A model generated the notes under the pieces. It ran no database searches. It saw nothing but the letters and a program-made list of their open reading frames with translations, and was not told the origin of the DNA. Below are positions 59,173 to 64,000 of a DNA stretch of 64,000 nucleotides, piece by piece. How positions within the stretch are numbered: the first letter of the stretch is position 1; the number at the start of each line of letters is the position of its first letter. The position numbers and the translations under genes were made by a program. Origin of the DNA: Rhodoferax_B ferrireducens_A (lineage in GTDB: Bacteria; Pseudomonadota; Gammaproteobacteria; Burkholderiales; Burkholderiaceae_C); assembly GCF_031458075.1 (NCBI RefSeq), contig NZ_JAVDXT010000008.1, forward strand, positions 3,541 to 67,540. Direction: 5' to 3'.

Positions 59173-60035
59173 ACCTGCGTTTTCTCCCCAGCTTCAGCCC
59201 CCTGCAGCTTGCGCTGGGGTTCTCCATCGGCCTGCACGCGGTGCTGCTGACGCTGCGCTTCGTAGACCCGGAAAGCTTCAACCGGGTGTTCCAGGACACG
59301 CCGCTGGAGGTGATTCTGGTGAACGCTAAGTCCACCACCCCGCCCGAGCGCGCAACCGCCATCGCCCAGGCCTCGCTGGCCGGCGGCGGCGAAGCCGAGA
59401 AGGGCCGCTCCACCTCGCCGCTGCCGCCCTCGGCGCTGACCGACCTGGGCGAGACCATGGAAGAAACCCAGCGCAAGATGGACGCAATGCAGCAGCAGCA
59501 AACCATGCTGCTGGCGCAGGTCAGCCAGCAGCTGGCCAGCATGCCCCTGCCCGACCCAAAGCAGGCCAGCAATTCCCCCGAAGCCGCGGCCCAGGAAGAA
59601 AAGCGCCGCCAGCTGCTGAACCTGCTGGCCGAGATCGAGCGGCGCATCAACCAGGAAAACTCCCGCCCCAAGCGCCGCTACGTCAGCCCCGCCACCCGCG
59701 AAGAGGTGTACGCGGTGTACTACGACGGCCTGCGCCGCCGGGTCGAAGACCGGGGCACCGAGAACTTCCCCGAATACGCGGGCAAGAAGCTCTACGGCGC
59801 CCTGACCATGATCGTCACGGTCAATTTTGACGGCCAGGTGCTAGCCACCCAGATCGCCGAAAGCTCGGGCAACCGCACGCTGGACCGGCGCGCCGAGGCC
59901 ATCGTTCGCAGCGCCGGGCCGTTTGGCCAGTTCAGCGACGCCATGCGGGCCAAGGTGGACCAGCTGGTGGTGGTATCGCGCTTCCGCTTCACCCGCGACC
60001 AGACGCTGGAAACCAAAGTCGGCGCCACGCCCTGA
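59169..60035 (+). CDS. TonB-family energy transducer protein
   Basis: 288 residues, GTG start overlapping the previous stop. One N-terminal transmembrane helix (about 14-30, LALGFSIGLHAVLLTLR), with the His20 position typical of TonB/TolA anchors. A periplasmic linker with a Gln-rich coiled segment (about 100-165) precedes a C-terminal TonB-like domain (about 170-288) with FPEYAGKKLYGALTMIVTVN, DGQVLATQIAESSGNRTLD. exbB/exbD and receptors are not adjacent, so it may serve a stress- or transport-related complex elsewhere. Confidence 0.85.
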   Translation: MNLRFLPSFSPLQLALGFSIGLHAVLLTLRFVDPESFNRVFQDTPLEVILVNAKSTTPPERATAIAQASLAGGGEAEKGRSTSPLPPSALTDLGETMEETQRKMDAMQQQQTMLLAQVSQQLASMPLPDPKQASNSPEAAAQEEKRRQLLNLLAEIERRINQENSRPKRRYVSPATREEVYAVYYDGLRRRVEDRGTENFPEYAGKKLYGALTMIVTVNFDGQVLATQIAESSGNRTLDRRAEAIVRSAGPFGQFSDAMRAKVDQLVVVSRFRFTRDQTLETKVGATP

Positions 60036-60061
60036 CCCTCTCATTTTCGAAAAAAGTTTTT

Positions 60062-60889
60062 ATGGACCGCTATTGCGTGATGGGCAACCCGGTAGAGCAC
60101 AGCAAATCGCCGTGGATCCACGCCCGCTTTGCCGAGCTGACCGGCCACAGTCTGCAGTACGGCAAGCGCCTGGTCCCGCTGGATGGCTTCGCCCAGGCCG
60201 TGACCGACCTGCGCGCCGAAGGCGGCCTGGGCTGCAATATCACCGTGCCCTTCAAGTTTGAAGCCGCCCGGCTGGCCCAGCACGAATCTGCGCGCGCCCG
60301 CCTGGCCGGGGCCAGCAATTTTCTGCTCTTCCGCAGCGACGGCATCTTTGCCGACAACACCGATGGTGCAGGCTTGGTCAACGACATCCAGGCCAATGCC
60401 GGCGTCGCCCTGGCGGGGCGCGATGTGCTGCTAATCGGTGCCGGCGGCGCCTCGGCCGGGGTGCTGGGGCCGCTGATCGAAGCCAAGGTGGGCCGCATCA
60501 CCGTCGCCAACCGCACGCCGGACAAGGCCCGGGCGCTGGTCGAGCGCCACGCTGCGCTGGCCCGGCAACACGGCGTGCAGGTCGACAGTTCCGAGCTGGC
60601 CGCGGTGCAGAGCCCGTATGACGTGGTGGTTAACGCCACCGCCAGCAGCCTGAGTGGCGCGGGCGTGCCGGTGTCCCCCCTAGTGCTGAAACCCGGCGCC
60701 CTGGCGCTGGACATGATGTATGGCCCGGCCGCCGCCGGCTTTATGGACTGGGCCCGCGCGCACCAGGCAGTGCCGCGCGATGGCCTGGGCATGCTGGTCG
60801 AGCAAGCGGCCGAGGCCTTCTTGCTGTGGCGCGGTGTGCGCCCGCCATCGGCCCAGGTACTGGCCGAACTGCGCGCCACGCTGGCCTGA
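60062..60889 (+). CDS. aroE: Shikimate dehydrogenase AroE
   Basis: NADPH-dependent reduction of 3-dehydroshikimate. It has 275 residues. The substrate loop NPVEHSKSPWIHARF, catalytic Lys65 (NITVPFKFEA) and Asp101 (FADNTDGAGLV), nucleotide-binding LLIGAGGASAGVLGPL, and the adenosine-phosphate specificity motif VANRTPDKARAL are all present. It is one of three aromatic-pathway genes in the window (with the DAHP synthase and trpC). mtgA starts 5 bp after its stop. Confidence 0.97.
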   Translation: MDRYCVMGNPVEHSKSPWIHARFAELTGHSLQYGKRLVPLDGFAQAVTDLRAEGGLGCNITVPFKFEAARLAQHESARARLAGASNFLLFRSDGIFADNTDGAGLVNDIQANAGVALAGRDVLLIGAGGASAGVLGPLIEAKVGRITVANRTPDKARALVERHAALARQHGVQVDSSELAAVQSPYDVVVNATASSLSGAGVPVSPLVLKPGALALDMMYGPAAAGFMDWARAHQAVPRDGLGMLVEQAAEAFLLWRGVRPPSAQVLAELRATLA

Positions 60890-60893
60890 CGCC

Positions 60894-61640
60894 ATGCGCT
60901 CCGTCTTGCGCTGGCTGGTGCTGGTGGCTGTTGCCGCACTGGCACTGCAACTGTTTTTTGTCGGCCGTATCGCCATGATGGCGGCTGTTGACCCGCAATC
61001 CACTGCATTTGAGCGCTCGGAGGCCTGGCGGCTGCTGACCGGCGCCGACACCCGCATGCGCTGGCGCCAGCAATGGCTGCCCTACAGCCAGATTTCGGAC
61101 AACCTGAAGCGGGCAGTGATTGCCTCCGAAGACGGCAGCTTTACCAACCACGAAGGCGTGGATTGGGAAGCCCTGGAGAAAGCCTGGCAAAAGAACGAAA
61201 AAGCCCAGGAACGCGCCGCCAAGCTGGCCGCTCCGACCAAGGCCAAGACGCCGGCCACGCCACGTCCACCCAAGGTCATTGGCGGCTCCACTATCACCCA
61301 GCAATTGGCGAAAAACCTGCTTTTGTCGGGCGAACGCACGCTGCTGCGCAAGGGCCAGGAATTCGTGCTGACCATGCTGCTGGAATTGCTGCTGGACAAG
61401 CAGCGCATCCTGGAGATCTACCTCAACAACGTGGAATGGGGAGAAGGTGTGTTTGGCGCCGAGGCCGCCGCCCAGCACTATTTCCGCAAGCCCGCCGCCC
61501 GCCTCTCGGCCTTTGAGGCAGCCCGGCTGGCGGTGATGCTGCCCCGGCCCAAGTATTTCGAGAAACTGCCCAATTCGGGCTACCTTTCGAGTCGGGCCTC
61601 GACCATCGTGGCCCGCATGGGTAGCGCAGAACTGCCCTAA
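60894..61640 (+). CDS. mtgA: Monofunctional peptidoglycan glycosyltransferase MtgA
   Basis: Polymerises glycan strands (GT51) without a transpeptidase domain. From ATG 60894 it has 248 residues. The N-terminal membrane anchor is about 5-27 (LRWLVLVAVAALALQLFFVG). Catalytic Glu79 lies in VIASEDGSFTNHEGVDWEAL. GGSTITQQLAKNLLLSGERT and EIYLNNVEWGEGVFGAEAAA are diagnostic. Between the catalytic Glu and GGSTITQQ lies a low-complexity Lys/Ala/Pro insertion of about 25 residues (about 104-124), longer than in E. coli. The aroE-mtgA pair is conserved. Confidence 0.96.
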   Translation: MRSVLRWLVLVAVAALALQLFFVGRIAMMAAVDPQSTAFERSEAWRLLTGADTRMRWRQQWLPYSQISDNLKRAVIASEDGSFTNHEGVDWEALEKAWQKNEKAQERAAKLAAPTKAKTPATPRPPKVIGGSTITQQLAKNLLLSGERTLLRKGQEFVLTMLLELLLDKQRILEIYLNNVEWGEGVFGAEAAAQHYFRKPAARLSAFEAARLAVMLPRPKYFEKLPNSGYLSSRASTIVARMGSAELP

Positions 61641-61697
61641 GCGGGGGGCGGTGGATAATGTGGGCCGCATTCCCGCTGAACCCGCCCGAGCCACCCC

Positions 61698-62492
61698 ATG
61701 TCTGACATCCTAGAAAAAATCATCGCCGTCAAACGCGAAGAAATCGCCACCGCGCTGAAGCGCAAACCTTTGGCGGAAGTGCGCGCTGACGCCGAATCGC
61801 GGGTACTGACACGCGATTTTGTGGGCGCGATGCGCAGCAAAATCGCCGCCGGCCAGGCCGCGGTGATTGCGGAAATCAAAAAAGCCAGCCCGTCCAAAGG
61901 CGTGCTACGCGAGGATTTCATTCCCGCCGACATCGCCCAGAGCTACGCCGAACATGGCGCCGCCTGTCTATCGGTACTGACAGACCGCCAGTTCTTCCAG
62001 GGCCAGGTGGATTATTTGAAGCAGGCGCGTGCGTCCTGCCAGCTGCCGGTGCTACGCAAAGACTTCATGGTCGATGCCTACCAAGTGTATGAATCCCGCG
62101 CCATGGGCGCCGATTGCATTTTGCTGATTGCCGCTGTGTTGGAAGATGGCCATATGGCCGAGCTGGAAGCCATCGCCCGTTCACTCGATATGGCTGTATT
62201 GGTGGAGGTGCACGATGCAGCAGAGCTGCAACGCGCCTTGAAACTCAAAACCCCGCTGATCGGCATCAACAACCGCAATCTGCGCAGTTTCGAGGTCAGC
62301 CTGGATACCACCCTGGCCTTGCAAAAAGACGTTCCAGCCGACCGCCTGTTGGTGACAGAGAGCGGCATTCTGAGCCAGGCCGATGTGCAGCGCATGCGGG
62401 ATGCCAAGGTGAATGCATTCCTGGTCGGCGAAGCCTTCATGCGCGCAGCCGACCCCGGCGAAGCGCTGGCCAGCCTGTTCGATGCAGCGTGA
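61698..62492 (+). CDS. trpC: Indole-3-glycerol phosphate synthase TrpC
   Basis: Converts CdRP to indole-3-glycerol phosphate in tryptophan synthesis. It is a 264-residue TIM barrel. Catalytic motifs are EIKKASPSKGVLREDF, LPVLRKDFMVDAYQVYE, VEVHDAAELQRAL, GINNRNLRSFEV and LLVTESGILSQADV. In many Burkholderiales trpC is followed by ung, as here. trpE/G/D are not within the window, so it would be the last trp gene of a separate unit or stand alone. ung begins 26 bp later. Confidence 0.97.
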   Translation: MSDILEKIIAVKREEIATALKRKPLAEVRADAESRVLTRDFVGAMRSKIAAGQAAVIAEIKKASPSKGVLREDFIPADIAQSYAEHGAACLSVLTDRQFFQGQVDYLKQARASCQLPVLRKDFMVDAYQVYESRAMGADCILLIAAVLEDGHMAELEAIARSLDMAVLVEVHDAAELQRALKLKTPLIGINNRNLRSFEVSLDTTLALQKDVPADRLLVTESGILSQADVQRMRDAKVNAFLVGEAFMRAADPGEALASLFDAA

Positions 62493-62518
62493 CGCTTAGC
62501 TGACGCGGGTGCAAGGTC

Positions 62519-63259
62519 GTGTCACTATGGCCCCATGATCGGCTGGAGAGTTGGCCACCGGCGATTGCGACGGTTGCGCCCGACTGGCAGCCCACCGTCG
62601 CCGAGTTCCTTGCCAGCCCACCAGGCCAACGCATCAACCGGCTGCTGCATCAGCGTCTGGCAGCGAACGCCACCATTTATCCACCCCAGCCCTTGCGGGC
62701 ACTGGAACTGACACCGCTGCATGCGGTCAAGGTGGTGATCCTGGGGCAAGACCCCTACCACGGCCCCGGACAAGCCGAAGGGCTGGCCTTCTCGGTCGCT
62801 CCCGGCATCCAGCCACCGCCGTCTTTGCGCAATATTTTCAAAGAATTGCAGTGCGAAAACATGGCCCCCACCAGTCCCGGCGGCTCCCTGGTGGCCTGGG
62901 CGCGCCAGGGGGTTTTGCTGCTCAACACCAGCCTGACCGTCGAAGATGGCAGCCCCGCAAGCCACGCCAAGCAAGGATGGGAAGCGCTGACCGATGCCGT
63001 CGTCATGCGGGTGACCCAAACTGCACCTGCCTGCGTGTACCTGCTGTGGGGCGCCCATGCGCAAAGCAAGGCACCTCTGATCCAGCAAACCGCACAAGCC
63101 CACCGGCACCAGGCCCTGGTACTGCAAGCCAACCACCCTTCGCCCTTGTCCGCCTTGCGCCCGCCCGCGCCATTCATCGGCTGCGGCCACTTTCAAAAAG
63201 CCAACGATTTTCTGGCCCAAGCCGGTCTCGCCCCAATCGACTGGGCTCGCCTCTTATAG
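62519..63259 (+). CDS. ung: Uracil-DNA glycosylase, family 1
   Basis: Removes uracil from DNA. 246 residues with a GTG start at 62519. The active-site water-activating motif KVVILGQDPYHGPGQAEGLA has catalytic Asp78, the FKEL region follows, and the minor-groove intercalation loop HPSPLSALRPPAPFIGCGHF holds the catalytic His. No ATG is available upstream before the preceding stop; the first ATG would truncate the domain. It is the last protein gene before the tRNA-tuf cluster. Confidence 0.95.
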   Translation: MSLWPHDRLESWPPAIATVAPDWQPTVAEFLASPPGQRINRLLHQRLAANATIYPPQPLRALELTPLHAVKVVILGQDPYHGPGQAEGLAFSVAPGIQPPPSLRNIFKELQCENMAPTSPGGSLVAWARQGVLLLNTSLTVEDGSPASHAKQGWEALTDAVVMRVTQTAPACVYLLWGAHAQSKAPLIQQTAQAHRHQALVLQANHPSPLSALRPPAPFIGCGHFQKANDFLAQAGLAPIDWARLL

Positions 63260-63397
63260 CGGTCCGGTGTTACCCAAACCGGCATCCGCAAAGATAAATT
63301 CACGCCTTTTTACACAGGCCGATCGAACATTGCCCGCAATCAGGCTATGATTGAAGGCTGTCGCAAATGAAGACATTAGTTTCAAACTATAGTTCTA

Positions 63398-63406
63398 TGC
63401 TATAAT
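63398..63406 (+). promoter_or_regulatory. Extended -10 promoter of the tRNA-Tyr-Gly-Thr-tuf cluster
   Basis: TGcTATAAT with a perfect TATAAT at 63401-63406 and the extended TG. The -35 is weak (TTTCAA or GTTTCA, 63379-63385). The following GGCTTCGCCG is a GC-rich discriminator, typical of stringently controlled stable-RNA promoters. The first tRNA begins 14 nt after the hexamer. Confidence 0.75.
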
Positions 63407-63419
63407 TTGAGGCTTCGCC

Positions 63420-63505
63420 GGAGAGGTGGCCGAGTGGTTAATGGCAGCAGACTGTAAATCTGCCCTCTTACGAGTACGCTGGTTCGAATCCAGCCCTCTC
63501 CACCA
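63420..63505 (+). tRNA. tRNA-Tyr (anticodon GTA)
   Basis: 86 nt with a long variable arm. Acceptor GGAGAGG pairs with CCTCTCC, discriminator A, encoded CCA. The anticodon loop CTGTAAA carries GTA. The T arm GCTGGTTCGAATCCAGC is perfect. Confidence 0.97.
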
Positions 63506-63592
63506 GCGATGTGCTGATTTTTGAAAGTATTGACAAGCGGGTTTTGGGTTTGGCGTGAATGTTTCGCCTTGAGTGCATCAAAGCAAGCAAGT

Positions 63593-63666
63593 GCGGGAGT
63601 AGTTCAATGGTAGAACCCTAGCCTTCCAAGCTAATGACGCGGGTTCGATTCCCGTCTCCCGCTCCA
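63593..63666 (+). tRNA. tRNA-Gly (anticodon TCC)
   Basis: 74 nt. Acceptor GCGGGAG pairs with CTCCCGC, discriminator T, encoded CCA. The anticodon loop CTTCCAA carries TCC. The T arm CGGGTTCGATTCCCG is present. Confidence 0.97.
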
Positions 63667-63732
63667 AAGGCGCTTGTCAGTAGGTAAGTTTGGGTTGTGT
63701 TGCTTCGAGCCTTTCGGAGCAAGGCAACAAGT

Positions 63733-63807
63733 GCCCATTTGGCTCAGTGGCAGAGCACTCCCTTGGTAAGGGAGAGGTCCCGGGTCCGATTCCCGGAATG
63801 GGCACCA
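63733..63807 (+). tRNA. tRNA-Thr (anticodon GGT)
   Basis: 75 nt. Acceptor GCCCATT pairs with AATGGGC, discriminator A, encoded CCA. The anticodon stem-loop CTCCCTTGGTAAGGGAG carries GGT. It lies immediately upstream of tuf, as in the E. coli tufB operon. Confidence 0.97.
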
Positions 63808-63884
63808 GTATTTTGAAGGCGCGCCGAATCCAGTAGGTGCCGATGTTTGGGTAAATTTGGTTTATTTTTTTCGGAGCCGAAAAA

Positions 63885-64000
63885 ATGGGAAAAGAAAAGT
63901 TCACGCGTACCAAGCCCCACGTCAATGTGGGCACGATCGGCCACGTTGACCATGGCAAGACCACGCTGACCGCCGCCATCACCACCGTGCTGGCAGCCAA
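63885..64000 (+). CDS. tuf: Elongation factor Tu (N-terminal part, cut by window edge)
   Basis: MGKEKFTRTKPHVNVGTIGH followed by VDHGKTTLTAAITTVL, the EF-Tu N terminus with the P-loop GHVDHGKT. Only 38 residues are in the window. The start codon is preceded by GGAG at 63873-63876. It is co-transcribed with three upstream tRNA genes. The ATG overlaps the 3' arm of a small inverted repeat with the GGAG near its loop. Confidence 0.97.
   Translation, partial: MGKEKFTRTKPHVNVGTIGHVDHGKTTLTAAITTVLAA

Noticed and set aside
63260..63419. A second gene or terminator between ung and the tRNA cluster
   Set aside because: No coding frame with a ribosome-binding site and no stem-T-run structure seen; only the extended -10 promoter is supported.

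Overview
The window is a contiguous, gene-dense, high-GC stretch of bacterial chromosome. Protein similarities and gene order point to a betaproteobacterium of the order Burkholderiales, most likely family Comamonadaceae (Rhodoferax/Acidovorax/Polaromonas-like). Supporting signs are the conserved neighbourhoods hrcA-nadK-recN, lolB-ispE-tRNA-Gln-prs-rplY-pth, ffh beside a CcsA/YpjD gene, accB-accC-prmA-DUF3426, and tRNA-Tyr/Gly/Thr-tuf. The genus is inference. No insertion sequence, prophage, CRISPR array or rRNA gene was seen; nearly all of it is core genome.

Layout: 0-10 kb holds the end of hrcA, NAD kinase, recN and rapZ, then (minus strand) mutM, a dynamin-like GTPase and mutY, then a TPR exported protein, lolB and ispE. 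10.9-18.3 kb holds tRNA-Gln, prs, rplY, pth, a YfhL-type ferredoxin, rpe, apaG, thiL, a CoA-binding protein, a lipoprotein and hemE. 18.3-31.2 kb holds priA, a DTW-domain tRNA modification enzyme, and a taxis island of four chemoreceptors (one Cache-type, one Aer/PAS-type, two tandem 4-helix-bundle paralogues) enclosing a TPR/GT41 O-GlcNAc-transferase-like gene. 31.3-37.7 kb holds ffh, ccsA, a small membrane protein, a PilS/PilR-type two-component pair and ampD. 37.7-43.2 kb is the class Ia ribonucleotide reductase locus (two NrdR boxes on its promoter, nrdA, nrdB) followed by a histone H1-like Lys/Ala/Pro protein. 43.2-49.7 kb holds a zinc-ribbon DUF3426 protein, prmA, accC, accB, a TlpA-like thioredoxin, a conserved hypothetical and mpl. 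49.8-56.4 kb (minus strand) holds a hypothetical, a DAHP synthase preceded by an aromatic-rich leader peptide and attenuator, tldD, rodA and a diguanylate cyclase. 56.5-64 kb holds yqiA, an RNase II-family gene, a TonB-type gene, aroE, mtgA, trpC, ung and the tRNA-tuf cluster.

Functional threads are oxidative DNA repair (MutM, MutY; also Ung, RecN, PriA), aromatic amino acid synthesis (DAHP synthase, AroE, TrpC), envelope and peptidoglycan (LolB, Mpl, AmpD, MtgA, RodA, RapZ), translation (Pth, L25, PrmA, tRNAs, EF-Tu) and taxis.

The two most notable structures are non-protein. First, an 18-codon leader peptide (Phe, Tyr and Trp make up 7 of residues 6-13) sits before a textbook attenuator upstream of the DAHP synthase gene. 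Second, a dispersed ~60-bp palindromic repeat family recurs in intergenic gaps and also appears in frame inside several housekeeping genes, most clearly thiL and the RNase II-family gene.
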